Counted from the first letter of the stretch, positions 18,975-27,551 are shown. The stretch: 64,000 nt of DNA from Roseovarius indicus (GCF_008728195.1 NZ_CP031598.1:124001-188000), one strand, 5' to 3'. The notes: generated from the sequence alone by a model not told the origin. Numbers and translations: made by a program.

Positions 18975-19027
18975 GTCCTGCCTTGCCGGGGCTCCCGCCC
19001 GCCCTCCCCGCCCCGGCAAGGCAGGAC
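18975..19027. repeat. Perfect 18-bp inverted repeat
   Basis: GTCCTGCCTTGCCGGGGC (18975-18992) is exactly repeated in inverted orientation at 19010-19027, with a 17-base C-rich loop. It lies 79 bases upstream of the dnaX start. It would make a very stable hairpin in RNA or cruciform DNA. It resembles dispersed palindromic elements rather than a terminator, since no T-run follows. Confidence 0.85.
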
Positions 19028-19066
19028 GGGGATGACTTGCGGGGGGTGGTGCGTGGGGCGGCGCTG

Positions 19067-19097
19067 GGGATTCGAGTATTTTTGGCAAGATGAAGGG
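19067..19097 (+). repeat. Dispersed intergenic repeat, copy 2 (GAGTATTTT type)
   Basis: GGGATTCGAGTATTTTTGGC followed by AAGATGAAG. This is almost identical to 22368-22398, including the GGCGnnG context just upstream. Confidence 0.75.
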
Positions 19098-19353
19098 TGG
19101 GGGCGTGCCGCCTCGGATGTTGGTGGTCGGCGTCGGGTTTGGGTATTTGGGACCGGAACGGCGCATGGGGGCGGGAGAGTGGCTGGCGGTGGGGGAGCGG
19201 GTGGTGTAGGCTTTGGGCGAGGCCCGTTGCAGGGGGCCGCCCGATCCGCGGAAAGCGAGCGCACCTGCCTTTGACGGACGACCGGTACATATTTCGGTTT
19301 TCTCTTGCCCGAGCTGGCGGATCGCGGGCCCCTGATCGAGAGGAACCCGGATC

Positions 19354-20898
19354 ATGGATGATCTTTCCCTAAACGGGCTGCGATTCGCGGCCAAACGTAT
19401 GCAGCGCGCCCATCGGGCGGGCGAGGCCTGGGCCGTGGAGCGGCTGAAGCAGTACGGGCCGGGCAAGCCGGCGGAGGCGCTGGTGCGCGCCGATTTCCTG
19501 CATGCGGTGGCACGGGAGGCGGGGTTCGAGAGCTGGCCCCGGCTGAAGCTGGCCGCCGAGGCGATGGGGATGGACCGGGCGGCGGCGTTGCAGGGGCTGA
19601 AACAGGCGCTGTTTCGCGGGCAGACTGCGCGGGTCGAGGCCTTGCTGGCGCGGTTTCCGGACCTGGCGGACGGCGTGTTCGGGCTGGAATGTGCGCTGTA
19701 CCGGCGGGGCGCGGTGGAGGCGGCGCTGGCAAGGGAGCCCGGGCTGGCGGTTGCGAAGCTGGGGCCGCGGACGCCGATCCTGCACCTGGCGTTTTCGCGG
19801 TGGATCCATGCGCGGCCCGGGCTGGAGGCGGATATGCTGGCGGTGGCGGAGTTGTTGCTGGCGCATGGGGCGGATGTGAATGACGGGTACGTGGAGGCGC
19901 CGGGGAGCGGGCATGCCCTGTCGGCGCTTTATGGGGCGATCGGCCATGCGGACAACATGGTGCTGGCGCAGTGGCTGCTGGACAAGGGGGCGGATCCGGA
20001 TGATGGCGAGTCGCTCTATCATTCCACGGAGCTGGGGCATCACCGGGCGTTGAGGATGCTGCTGGAGGCGGGGGCGGAGCCGAAAGGGACGAACGCGCTG
20101 TTCCGGGCGATGGATTTTCACGATCACGCGGCGGTGGAGATGTTGCTGGCGCATGGGGCCCGGGCGGAAGAGTTCAGCCCCGACGAGGTGGGGGGAGAGG
20201 CGCCGTCGGTCATTCCGGCGCTGCACCAGGCGGCGCGGCGGATGAGCGATGCGCGGATGGTGGGCCTGTTGCTGGAGGCGGGGGCCGGGACGGCGCGCCG
20301 CTGGATGGGGGTCACGGCTTACGCAATGGCGCGGGTGTACGGGAACCGGGCGTTGGCCCGCGCGCTGGAGGCCAGGGGCGCCGATACGGGATTGAGCCGG
20401 GAGGAGGGGTTGCTGGCTGCCGCGGCGGAGGGGCGGGAGAGCCCGGGGCAGTTCATCGACCCGGAGAAGTTGCCCGGGGCGTTTCGGGGTCTGCTGAGGG
20501 AGCTGGTGCATCTGCCGGATCGGCTGGAGCACATGCGGCGGCTGGTGGCGCTGGGGGTGCCGTATGACGAGCCGGGCGGCCCGGAACGGATCACGCCGAC
20601 GCATGTGGCGGGCTGGGAGGGGAAGCCGGAGGTGCTGGCGTGGTTCCTGTCGCTGCGGCCCGACCTCGGGTTCGTGAACGGGTTTGGCGGGACCCTGCTG
20701 TCGACCATCCTGCACGGGGCGGAGAAGAATCCGGCGCGGGCGGAGCGGGATCACATCGGTTGCGCGCGGCTGGCGCTGGAACAGGGCGTGGCCCTGCCGC
20801 GTGCGGTGATCGAGGGCTGCGGGCATGAGGACATGGCGGCGTTCCTGCGGGCCTGGGCCGAGGCGCGGCCCGGGCAGGTTGCGGACGGGCCGGCCTAG
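19354..20898 (+). CDS. Ankyrin-repeat protein
   Basis: 514 residues with several ankyrin repeats, for example ELLLAHGADVNDGY, AQWLLDKGADPDDGE, RMLLEAGAEPKG, EMLLAHGARAEE and GLLLEAGAGT, spread over about 150-350, with divergent repeats further on. The N-terminus (about 1-75) is a helical region with RFAAKRMQRAHRAGE and VAREAGFESWPRLKL, common in such proteins. No signal peptide. It is probably a cytoplasmic protein-interaction scaffold. No enzymatic motif was seen. It stands alone, 76 bases before a metallopeptidase gene on the same strand. Confidence 0.82.
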   Translation: MDDLSLNGLRFAAKRMQRAHRAGEAWAVERLKQYGPGKPAEALVRADFLHAVAREAGFESWPRLKLAAEAMGMDRAAALQGLKQALFRGQTARVEALLARFPDLADGVFGLECALYRRGAVEAALAREPGLAVAKLGPRTPILHLAFSRWIHARPGLEADMLAVAELLLAHGADVNDGYVEAPGSGHALSALYGAIGHADNMVLAQWLLDKGADPDDGESLYHSTELGHHRALRMLLEAGAEPKGTNALFRAMDFHDHAAVEMLLAHGARAEEFSPDEVGGEAPSVIPALHQAARRMSDARMVGLLLEAGAGTARRWMGVTAYAMARVYGNRALARALEARGADTGLSREEGLLAAAAEGRESPGQFIDPEKLPGAFRGLLRELVHLPDRLEHMRRLVALGVPYDEPGGPERITPTHVAGWEGKPEVLAWFLSLRPDLGFVNGFGGTLLSTILHGAEKNPARAERDHIGCARLALEQGVALPRAVIEGCGHEDMAAFLRAWAEARPGQVADGPA

Positions 20899-20974
20899 CC
20901 CGCGACGCAACAGGCTTTTCCGCTTGTGGCAAAGGTGCTTATAGTGGTCTGCGCGTTCCTTTTGGGGGGAGACC

Positions 20975-21811
20975 ATGCGGCTGAAGGGTATCCGGCGGAG
21001 CCGGAATGTCGAGGACCGGCGCCGGTCGGGCAAGGCGGGCGCCGGGATTGGCGGCGTAGGCCTGCTGGTGGTGGTCGTGATCGCCTATTTCGCCGGGGTC
21101 GACATCACGCCGCTGTTGCAGGGGCAGGATCCGTTTGCCCAGGGCGAGACGCAGCGGGAGCTGTCGCCAGAGGAGGAGCGGGCCGCGGCGTTCGCCTCGC
21201 GTGTGCTGGCGACAACCGAGGCGGTCTGGGGGCAGGTCTTTCCCGAGCAGCTGGGGCGCGAGTATGACCCGCCGGTTCTGGTGCTGTTTTCCGGCGTGAC
21301 GCAGAGCCCGTGCGGCGGGGCGTCGGGCGCGACGGGCCCCTTCTACTGCCCGGCAGACAGGAAGGCCTACCTGGACACGGCGTTTTTCGAAACGCTGAGC
21401 CGGCAGCTTGGCGCGAAGGGGGATTTCGCCGCGGCTTACGTGATCGCCCACGAGGTGGCGCATCACGTGCAGAACGAGCTGGGCATCCTGCCGGAGGTGA
21501 ACCGGATGCGACAGGCCTCGGACAAGGTGCAGGCCAATGCGTTGACCGTCAGGCTGGAGTTGCAGGCGGATTGCCTGTCAGGTGTCTGGGCGCGGAACGT
21601 GGACGGGCTGCTGGAGCCGGGTGACGTGGAAGAGGCGCTGAACGCCGCGCGGCGGATTGGCGACGATTACCTGCAGGAGCGCGCCGGTCGGGTGCCGCAG
21701 CCGCACACCTTTACGCATGGGACCTCGAAGCAGCGGGCGGGCTGGTTCGCGACGGGCTACGAGAGCGGCGAACCGGGGGCCTGTGATACGTTCGCGGCGG
21801 ACGGGATCTGA
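20975..21811 (+). CDS. YpfJ-family neutral zinc metallopeptidase
   Basis: 278 residues. The N-terminus MRLKGIRRSRNVEDRR is typical of the family and is followed by one transmembrane helix (about 26-44). The active site is IAHEVAHHVQNELG (HExxH) with a downstream ELQADCLSGVWA that should supply the third zinc ligand. CGGASGATGPFYCPAD precedes it as usual. The catalytic domain should face the periplasm. A GGGGGGAGA lies just before ATG 20975. It is followed by the phosphatase gene after 10 bases, probably as one transcript. Confidence 0.88.
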   Translation: MRLKGIRRSRNVEDRRRSGKAGAGIGGVGLLVVVVIAYFAGVDITPLLQGQDPFAQGETQRELSPEEERAAAFASRVLATTEAVWGQVFPEQLGREYDPPVLVLFSGVTQSPCGGASGATGPFYCPADRKAYLDTAFFETLSRQLGAKGDFAAAYVIAHEVAHHVQNELGILPEVNRMRQASDKVQANALTVRLELQADCLSGVWARNVDGLLEPGDVEEALNAARRIGDDYLQERAGRVPQPHTFTHGTSKQRAGWFATGYESGEPGACDTFAADGI

Positions 21812-21821
21812 GGTGGAGACG

Positions 21822-22304
21822 ATGTCGGGATTCGTGATCTTCGGCCTTCCGGTGGCGCGTGGCATCCTTGCCATTGCACCGATGCCGGGGCGCGGGGGGC
21901 ACTATGCCGAGGATATCGCCCACATGAAGGACTGGAAGCCTGCGCTGGTGATCTCGATGGTGACCGAGGTCGAGATGGTGGCGGCGGGGGCCGGCGATCT
22001 CGGGGCGGAATTGCTCAATTCCGGGGCGCGGTGGCACCACATCCCCTGCCACGATTTTGGCGTGCCCACGGGCGAAAGCGAGCAGCTATGGGAGGCCGCG
22101 AGCGAGCGGGCCTGTGCGGCGCTGAAGGGCGGCGGGCGTGTGCTTATCCATTGCATGGGCGGGTGTGGGCGGTCGGGGACCGCTGCGCTCAAGCTGATGG
22201 TGGCCTGTGGCGAGAAGCCGGGGCCGGCGCTGGAGCGGCTGCGGGCGGTTCGGCCTTGTGCGGTGGAGACGGCGGCCCAGTACGACTGGGCGAGGAAGAA
22301 GTAA
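21822..22304 (+). CDS. Dual-specificity-type protein tyrosine phosphatase
   Basis: 160 residues. The P-loop VLIHCMGGCGRSGTAAL has the CX5R catalytic signature (Cys then Arg, followed by Ser). A WHHIPCHDFGVPT segment stands in the WPD-loop position, carrying the probable general-acid Asp. The N-terminus begins with strand FVIFGLPVARG and the loop PGRGG. ATG 21822 follows GAGGTGGAG. The longer frame from 21657 overlaps the metallopeptidase gene and is rejected. It lies directly behind the YpfJ-type gene and probably shares its transcript. The substrate is unknown. Confidence 0.85.
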   Translation: MSGFVIFGLPVARGILAIAPMPGRGGHYAEDIAHMKDWKPALVISMVTEVEMVAAGAGDLGAELLNSGARWHHIPCHDFGVPTGESEQLWEAASERACAALKGGGRVLIHCMGGCGRSGTAALKLMVACGEKPGPALERLRAVRPCAVETAAQYDWARKK

Positions 22305-22367
22305 CCCCCCGTTGCATGTGGAAATGGCGGCGATAGAGTGGCGGGCGGCGGCGCCCGTGGCGGCGTC

Positions 22368-22398
22368 GGGATTTGAGTATTTTTGGCAAGATGAAGCC
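22368..22398 (+). repeat. Dispersed intergenic repeat, copy 3 (GAGTATTTT type)
   Basis: GGGATTTGAGTATTTTTGGC followed by AAGATGAAGC, 38 bases upstream of the Fe-ADH start. It differs from copy 2 (19067-19097) by one base over about 28. Confidence 0.75.
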
Positions 22399-22435
22399 GG
22401 GGGCGGCGAGCCCCTGCTGGGATAAGGGGACAGGC

Positions 22436-23581
22436 ATGAACCTTGTGGGCAACTGGTCGTATCCGACGGCGGTGAAATTCGGGGCCGGGCGGATCGCGGA
22501 GCTGGGCGAGGCCTGTGCGGCGGCGGGGATCAAGCGGCCGTTGCTGGTGACAGATCGCGGGCTGGCGGGGCTGCCGGTGACGCAGGGCGTGCTGGAGAGG
22601 ATGGAGGCGGCCGGACTGGGCCGGGCGATGTTCTCGGAGGTGGACCCGAACCCCAACGAGGTGAACCTGGCCGCCGGGGTGGCGGCGTTCAACGAGGGCG
22701 GGCATGACGGCGTGATCGCGCTGGGCGGCGGTTCCGGCCTCGACCTTGGCAAGCTGGTGGCCTTCATGGCCGGGCAGACGCGGCCGGTGTGGGATTTCGA
22801 GGATATCGGCGACTGGTGGACTCGGGCCGATGCCGACGCGATCGTGCCGATCGTGGCGGTGCCGACGACCGCCGGGACGGGGTCGGAAGTGGGGCGGGCC
22901 GGGGTGCTGACCAATTCCGAGACACATGTGAAGAAGATCATCTTCCATCCGAAGGTGCTGCCGGCGGTGGTGATCTGTGATCCGGAGCTGACGGTGGGGA
23001 TGCCGAAGGCGATCACCGCCGGAACCGGCCTCGATGCGTTCGCGCATTGCGTGGAGGCCTTTTCGAGCCCGCATTATCACCCGATGAGCCAGGGCATCGC
23101 GCTGGAGGGGATGCGGCTGGTGATCGAGAACCTGCCGAAAGCCTATGAGAATGGCGAGGATCTGGAGGCGCGGGCGCATATGATGAGCGCGGCGGCGATG
23201 GGCGCGGTGGGCTTTCAGAAGGGCCTGGGGGCAATTCATGCGCTGAGCCATCCGGTGGGGGCGCATTTCGGCACCCATCACGGGACGACCAATGCCGTCT
23301 GCATGCCGGCGGTGCTGGAATTCAACGCCCCGATGATTGCCGAGCGGTTCGACCGGGCGGCGCCGTATCTTGGGATCAACGGCGGGTTTGCCGGGTTCAA
23401 GGCATTCGTGGCCGAGTTCAACGACCGGCTGGGCATTCCGCAGGGGCTGAAGGCGCTGGGCGTCACCGAGGAGAGCATTCCGGCGCTGGTGAAGGATGCG
23501 GTGACGGACCCGAGCTGTGGCGGGAACCCGGTGGAGCTGAACGAGGAAAACCTTGCCGACTTGTACCGGGCGGCGATGTGA
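22436..23581 (+). CDS. Iron-containing alcohol dehydrogenase
   Basis: 381 residues, group III (Fe-dependent) ADH. The NAD-binding region has DGVIALGGGSGLDLGK and VPTTAGTGSEV. Metal ligands are expected in GLDAFAHCVEAF and in the conserved ALSHPVGAHFGTHHGTTNAV with its His series. It would interconvert an alcohol and an aldehyde, or oxidise a hydroxyacid. The substrate cannot be predicted. ATG 22436 is preceded by AAGGGGA. An in-frame ATG at 22373 starts within the dispersed repeat and is rejected. A palindrome 13 bases after the stop may terminate it. Confidence 0.92.
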   Translation: MNLVGNWSYPTAVKFGAGRIAELGEACAAAGIKRPLLVTDRGLAGLPVTQGVLERMEAAGLGRAMFSEVDPNPNEVNLAAGVAAFNEGGHDGVIALGGGSGLDLGKLVAFMAGQTRPVWDFEDIGDWWTRADADAIVPIVAVPTTAGTGSEVGRAGVLTNSETHVKKIIFHPKVLPAVVICDPELTVGMPKAITAGTGLDAFAHCVEAFSSPHYHPMSQGIALEGMRLVIENLPKAYENGEDLEARAHMMSAAAMGAVGFQKGLGAIHALSHPVGAHFGTHHGTTNAVCMPAVLEFNAPMIAERFDRAAPYLGINGGFAGFKAFVAEFNDRLGIPQGLKALGVTEESIPALVKDAVTDPSCGGNPVELNEENLADLYRAAM

Positions 23582-23594
23582 GATGCGTGCCACG

Positions 23595-23614
23595 GGGTGG
23601 GTTGGCACCCACCC
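23595..23614. terminator. GGGTGGGT stem-loop behind the Fe-ADH gene
   Basis: GGGTGGGT (23595-23602), loop TGGC, ACCCACCC (23607-23614). It is related to the palindrome at 5143-5170. It may stop Fe-ADH transcripts before they run antisense into the SRP RNA gene. Confidence 0.5.
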
Positions 23615-23671
23615 TGCGGCGGACGGACCCCGCCCGCGGCTCGGTTCTACCTGGCATCGGAGCGGGGAAAG

Positions 23672-23774
23672 GGTGAGAGGCTGGACAACGACCCAAGCGG
23701 GGCTCGTTACGGCTGCTTCCTTCCGGACCTGACCGGGTTGGCGAGGCGCTTGCCCGCGCCAACCTCTCAAGGCG
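23672..23774 (-). ncRNA. ffs: Signal recognition particle RNA, bacterial small type
   Basis: The plus strand shows GGCTGCTTCCTTCCGGACCT at 23711-23730, the reverse complement of the universal domain IV sequence AGGTCCGGAAGGAAGCAGCC. So the RNA is on the minus strand. Its ends pair perfectly: GAGAGGTTGG near the 5' end (about 23768 downwards) with CCAGCCTCTC near the 3' end. This closes a roughly 100-nt hairpin of the 4.5S type. It binds Ffh to target membrane proteins. The 5' end lies only about 12 bases after the stop of the nucleotidase gene, so its promoter must lie within that gene's 3' end, or it is processed from a longer transcript. Confidence 0.92.
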
Positions 23775-23785
23775 TTACATAGGGG

Positions 23786-25741
23786 TTACACGGCGGATTC
23801 GCAAGCGGGCGTATCGAGGGGCATGCGCAGGCGAAGGAAGCCCTGGTGCGACAGGCCGAGATCGGTCAGGCCGTGAAGGGCAAAGTCTGACGGGTGAGCG
23901 CGCAAGCCCGGACCGGACCAGATCATAACCGAGGTGTCGGGCTGCGGCACGAAGGACCACGCCGGCGACAGGGATACCCGGCGGTGGCCGCCATCGCGGA
24001 TGAACCGGGCGAGGACATCGCGCACCGGGGTGCGGCTGGCATGAACGAGCCGGGATTCGGGCAGCGCCGGGTAGGGCCCGCCACCGAACGCGCGGTAATT
24101 GTTGACGGCCATGACGAATTCCTGGTCATCGCCGACCGGCTGTCCGGCATGGGCAAGGTCTCGGATGCGGCCTCGGGGCGTCCCTGCGCCCCGGGACCCC
24201 GCGAGGCGCTGGCCGTGCGCGTCGTAGAGCGGGGCGGCCGTGACGTCGATGCGGTAGGTGAGGCCGACGATGGTGTCGGCGGCATGGCCCGGGAAGCTGT
24301 TGTTCCAGAGCGGTTGGTCGGGCCAGCCGGCCGTGATTCTGTGAAAGCAGGAGGATGCGCGTTCGAGCCAGTCGCGCAGTTCCGCCCCGGTTACCCGGAG
24401 GGCGCAGAGCGTGTTCGGAAATGGCTGCAGGTCGGCGGCGTTTCGCAGGGTCAGGGGGCCGGCCGGAATGTCGGAATAGGCGCGCGGTCCGGCGCGGCCG
24501 CCGGTATGGAACGGCGCGGTGGCGGCGAGCAAGGGCAGGTCGGCGAGTGCGGTGCCGGCGAAGACATCGCTGAGGGCTTGCCGCTTTGCCTCGGCCACCA
24601 GCAGGACCGGCAGGTCGGAGCGGTAGAGGGAGAGGTAGCTGTGGATCGGGCGGTCGATCCGGCCGAGGGGGGCGCGCATACGGGCGAGCGTGGCTTCGTG
24701 GCCGTGGCGAACGGTCTTGACGATGGCCGGATGGGCCGGGGTCTGTGTGGTGGCTGCGCCGGCCTTGACAGGGTGAAGTCGGGCGCTGTGCCCGGTGACA
24801 GCCCAGCCGTCGGGCCCGTGTGAAAGGTGAAGATCGATCTGCCCGAGATGCGACCCCCGGTAGCCCGGCAGCACGGCGGGGATGCCGGCGAAGGTGCCTG
24901 CCGCGTGGTCGACCCCGCTGCTGGCGGCCGGGCGTTCAGGGTCGGGGAAGACTTCGTGACTGTGGCCCGCAACGATGGCATCGACGCCGGGCAGGCGCGC
25001 CAGAGACAGGGCCGCATTCTCGAGTTCAGCCCCGGCGGGGCCGGTGTCGATGCCGGTATGCGCCAGCAGGATGACGATATCTGCGCCTTTTGCGCGCAGG
25101 GCCGGCACGCGGGCGGTGGCGGCTTCGACCATGTCGCGCGACGTGACTTCGCCGCCCAGGTGAAACCTGTCCCAAAGGATGATCTGGGGCGGCAGCAAGC
25201 CGATGAGGCCGACTTTGAGGCTGCGCGTCTCGCCGGCCGGGTTGGCGCAGGTGCATGTCACGATCGTATCGGGGCGCAGGAGGGTTTCGTCGTCGGCGAC
25301 GGAGGCGCCCCTGCGTGTGAGGGTATTGGCGCTGATCACCGGGAAGCTGGCCTGTTCCACGGCCGCACGAAGTGCTGGCAGGCCGAAGTTGAACTCGTGA
25401 TTGCCGAGATTGGCAACGTCGTATCCGAGCCGGTTCATCGCCGCGATGACAGGGTGGGATGTGCCGGCATTGACCGGGTCGTGGAGGTCACTGAGCGGGG
25501 TACCCTGCAGGAAGTCGCCGTTATCGACTAGCAGGCAGGCTCCGGGCGCTTCGGAGCGCGCGGTTTCGACGAGGCTTGCGACGCAGGCGAGGCCGTAGCC
25601 GGAGCTCGGCGCATCGGCGGAATAATCGTAGGGCAGGATGGCGGCGTGGATGTCGGAGGTGGCGAGCAGGCGTAGCGTGTACTGGTCGGACGGCGCGGGG
25701 GCCGGCGAGGGAGAAAGCCGGGTATCGGCGGGCTCTTTCAT
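23786..25741 (-). CDS. 5'-nucleotidase / 2',3'-cyclic-nucleotide phosphodiesterase family protein
   Basis: 651 residues. The N-terminal metallophosphoesterase domain has ATSDIHAAILPYD, LLVDNGDFLQG, NLGNHEFNFG, LLAHTGID and AGHSHEVFPD, giving the five-block two-metal site. The C-terminal 5'-nucleotidase domain (about 370-600) carries NAADLQPFPNTL and the GGGPYPALPES stretch. No clear signal peptide starts at 25741, although the family is usually periplasmic. A frame running up to 26215 does not supply one either and overlaps nudC. It probably recycles extracellular nucleotides for phosphate. It is divergent from nudC across 285 bases. Confidence 0.87.
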   Translation of the reverse strand: MKEPADTRLSPSPAPAPSDQYTLRLLATSDIHAAILPYDYSADAPSSGYGLACVASLVETARSEAPGACLLVDNGDFLQGTPLSDLHDPVNAGTSHPVIAAMNRLGYDVANLGNHEFNFGLPALRAAVEQASFPVISANTLTRRGASVADDETLLRPDTIVTCTCANPAGETRSLKVGLIGLLPPQIILWDRFHLGGEVTSRDMVEAATARVPALRAKGADIVILLAHTGIDTGPAGAELENAALSLARLPGVDAIVAGHSHEVFPDPERPAASSGVDHAAGTFAGIPAVLPGYRGSHLGQIDLHLSHGPDGWAVTGHSARLHPVKAGAATTQTPAHPAIVKTVRHGHEATLARMRAPLGRIDRPIHSYLSLYRSDLPVLLVAEAKRQALSDVFAGTALADLPLLAATAPFHTGGRAGPRAYSDIPAGPLTLRNAADLQPFPNTLCALRVTGAELRDWLERASSCFHRITAGWPDQPLWNNSFPGHAADTIVGLTYRIDVTAAPLYDAHGQRLAGSRGAGTPRGRIRDLAHAGQPVGDDQEFVMAVNNYRAFGGGPYPALPESRLVHASRTPVRDVLARFIRDGGHRRVSLSPAWSFVPQPDTSVMIWSGPGLRAHPSDFALHGLTDLGLSHQGFLRLRMPLDTPACESAV

Positions 25742-25889
25742 CCGGATTCCGCCGTTTCGGTATTCAACATCGGCACTGACACTTGCGTCACCTTGCAACA
25801 AATCACGGCCTGCCCGCTGGCCCCATGCACCGGATTGGCCGTGAAAATCATAGTTAGAACGGCACTTATAGGTTGTAAAGAACTGCCTG

Positions 25890-25909
25890 ACAATATGTGT
25901 ACATTGTAC
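25890..25909. promoter_or_regulatory. Palindromic operator candidate between the nucleotidase gene and nudC
   Basis: ACAATATGTGTACATTGTAC contains the perfect odd palindrome GTACA-T-TGTAC (25899-25909) and the ACAAT...ATTGT pair (25890-25907). It lies in AT-rich DNA midway between divergent genes and looks like a regulator site. Regulator unknown. Confidence 0.38.
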
Positions 25910-25926
25910 GATATGTCGCATTTCCG

Positions 25927-26023
25927 CCCGATCTTGCGGGGAAGATCGGGAACGGCGGCCCGGGGTTGCCGCGCTCTCTTGCCGGGGCGGCCGGAACGTG
26001 GCACCTCCGAGAAAAGGAGGTGC
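25927..26023 (+). promoter_or_regulatory. nudC leader with two hairpins; the second hides the Shine-Dalgarno
   Basis: Hairpin 1 is CCCGATCTT (25927-25935) with AAGATCGGG (25942-25950). Hairpin 2 is GCACCTCC (26001-26008) with GGAGGTGC (26016-26023), a perfect 8-bp stem that takes in the whole Shine-Dalgarno of nudC. The start codon is 3 bases further. The geometry is that of a translational switch such as an RNA thermometer or other ribo-regulator. Confidence 0.55.
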
Positions 26024-26026
26024 GGC

Positions 26027-26998
26027 ATGAAGCACGCCGAAACGGTGACATTCGGAGGATCGGCGCTTGATCGGGCGGCCGAGCTGCGCGGCGATGCCGA
26101 GGCGGTGGCCGCGCGGGTTGCCGAGGGCGCTGTAGAGGTGATCCTGTTGTGGCGCGGCAAGCTGCTGGTGCATGCCCCGGAACTCGAGCGGCTCGTGCGG
26201 CTGCCGGCCGATCATCCGGTTCTGGCGGACGCGACGATGCCCCCGGTTCTGTTGGGCCGCGACGAAAGCGGCCGTCTCCTGATGGCGCAGGACATTTCGG
26301 GCTGGGTGCCGGAGGCGCTCGACGAGGCCGAGATCAACCGGTTCCTTGATACCAGCCTACAGCAGCATCCCGGCCTTCCCGACGATACCGCCTTTGCCGA
26401 ATTGCGGCGTATCATGACCCGGCTGTCGGCACGGGACGCGGAACTGGGCGCGACGGCCAAGGCGATCGCTGGCTGGCATGTGAGCCACCGGTTCTGTGCC
26501 CGTTGCGGGGCCGAAAGCCGGATGATCATGTCGGGCTGGCAGCGGTCGTGCGATGCCTGTGGCGGGCAGCATTTCCCGCGAACCGACCCGGTTGTCATCA
26601 TGCTGATCACGAGGGGAAATCGCACGCTCCTGGGACGGTCGCCGGGCTGGCCGGAGGGGATGTATTCCTGCCTTGCCGGTTTCGTGGAGCCGGGCGAGAC
26701 GATCGAGGCGGCGGTCAGGCGCGAGGTTTTCGAGGAGGCCGGAATTCATGTCGGGCAGGTGGACTATGTCGCCAGTCAGCCCTGGGCGTTTCCCAGCTCG
26801 CTGATGTTCGGCTGCCGGGGCGAGGCGCTGGACGAGGACATCCGGATCGACCCCGAGGAGATCGACGATGCGATCTGGGTCAGCAAGGAAGACGTGATGG
26901 CCGCCTTCGCGGGCCAGAACCCCGGAATATTGCCCGCGCGCAAGGGGGCGATTGCGCATTTCCTGCTGAGAAACTGGCTTGCGGACACGATGGATTGA
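26027..26998 (+). CDS. nudC: NAD+/NADH pyrophosphatase NudC (NAD-cap decapping)
   Basis: 323 residues. The zinc ribbon is CARCGAES with the second pair in CDACGGQHFPR. The Nudix box is GFVEPGETIEAAVRREVFEE followed by AGI. The NudC-specific SQPWAFPSSLM motif comes right after it. It hydrolyses NAD(H) to NMN(H) and AMP and removes NAD caps from RNA. The N-terminal domain (about 1-140) is normal for the family. ATG 26027 has a full AAGGAGGTG Shine-Dalgarno, but that element is locked in a hairpin. The open frame upstream to 25793 is non-coding leader. Confidence 0.95.
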   Translation: MKHAETVTFGGSALDRAAELRGDAEAVAARVAEGAVEVILLWRGKLLVHAPELERLVRLPADHPVLADATMPPVLLGRDESGRLLMAQDISGWVPEALDEAEINRFLDTSLQQHPGLPDDTAFAELRRIMTRLSARDAELGATAKAIAGWHVSHRFCARCGAESRMIMSGWQRSCDACGGQHFPRTDPVVIMLITRGNRTLLGRSPGWPEGMYSCLAGFVEPGETIEAAVRREVFEEAGIHVGQVDYVASQPWAFPSSLMFGCRGEALDEDIRIDPEEIDDAIWVSKEDVMAAFAGQNPGILPARKGAIAHFLLRNWLADTMD

Positions 26999-27083
26999 CG
27001 CGACAAGCAGAGATTGGCGGCGCGTCTGGAATAGTGTTAAATGCGTAGGCGACGCGCAACGTTGCAGGGATGAAGGCACAGGC

Positions 27084-27551
27084 ATGAACTTAGGCACCAA
27101 GGAAGATATCGAAGCCCCGATCGAATTCGTTTTCGAACAGATGACGGACTTCAAGGCCATCGAGCGCGCGGCCATGCGACGCGGCGCCGAGGTGCAGCGG
27201 GTCGACAAGATGTCGGGCAAGGGTGAAGGCATGATGTGGGACGCCGCGTTCGAACTGCGTGGCAAGACCCGCGAGATCGAGATGGAACTGACCGAGTATG
27301 ACCCGCCGAACGGTCTTGTGATGTCGTCACGGTCGACCGGGCTTGGCGGCAAGCTGGTGGTGGAGCTGGTGGCCCTGTCGAAGACCCGCACGCGGGTGAC
27401 GCTGAACCTCGACCTCGAGCCGAAGAACCTGGCGGCGAAGCTTCTGGTGCAGTCGCTGAAGCTGGCGCGCAAGAGCATCATGAGCCGGATGAACGAACGC
27501 ATGATCGCCTATTCGAACGAGATCGAACGGCGCTACAAGCAGACGGCCTGA
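27084..27551 (+). CDS. SRPBCC-superfamily protein
   Basis: 155 residues, START/polyketide-cyclase-like fold: an N-terminal strand and helix with IEAPIEFVFEQMTDF, several beta-strands, and a long C-terminal helix (LLVQSLKLARKSIMSRMNER). The N-terminal pattern with APxxxVFxxxTD is typical of SRPBCC proteins, which bind small hydrophobic ligands. No catalytic motif was identified. ATG 27084 is chosen over the open frame from 26979, which overlaps nudC. The ligand is unknown. It precedes a PHP hydrolase by 61 bases on the same strand. Confidence 0.8.
   Translation: MNLGTKEDIEAPIEFVFEQMTDFKAIERAAMRRGAEVQRVDKMSGKGEGMMWDAAFELRGKTREIEMELTEYDPPNGLVMSSRSTGLGGKLVVELVALSKTRTRVTLNLDLEPKNLAAKLLVQSLKLARKSIMSRMNERMIAYSNEIERRYKQTA

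Larger units (their letters stand above)
18897..19353. other. 457-base intergenic region between dnaX and the ankyrin gene
   Basis: Divergent promoter region with no credible gene. It holds an 18-bp inverted repeat (18975-19027) and one copy of the dispersed GAGTATTTTTGG repeat (19067-19097). A Shine-Dalgarno GAGAGGAAC for the ankyrin gene lies near 19337. Confidence 0.75.

Noticed and set aside
17190..19274. 694-residue plus-strand frame over dnaX
   Set aside because: Antisense shadow of dnaX, Gly/His-rich without motifs.
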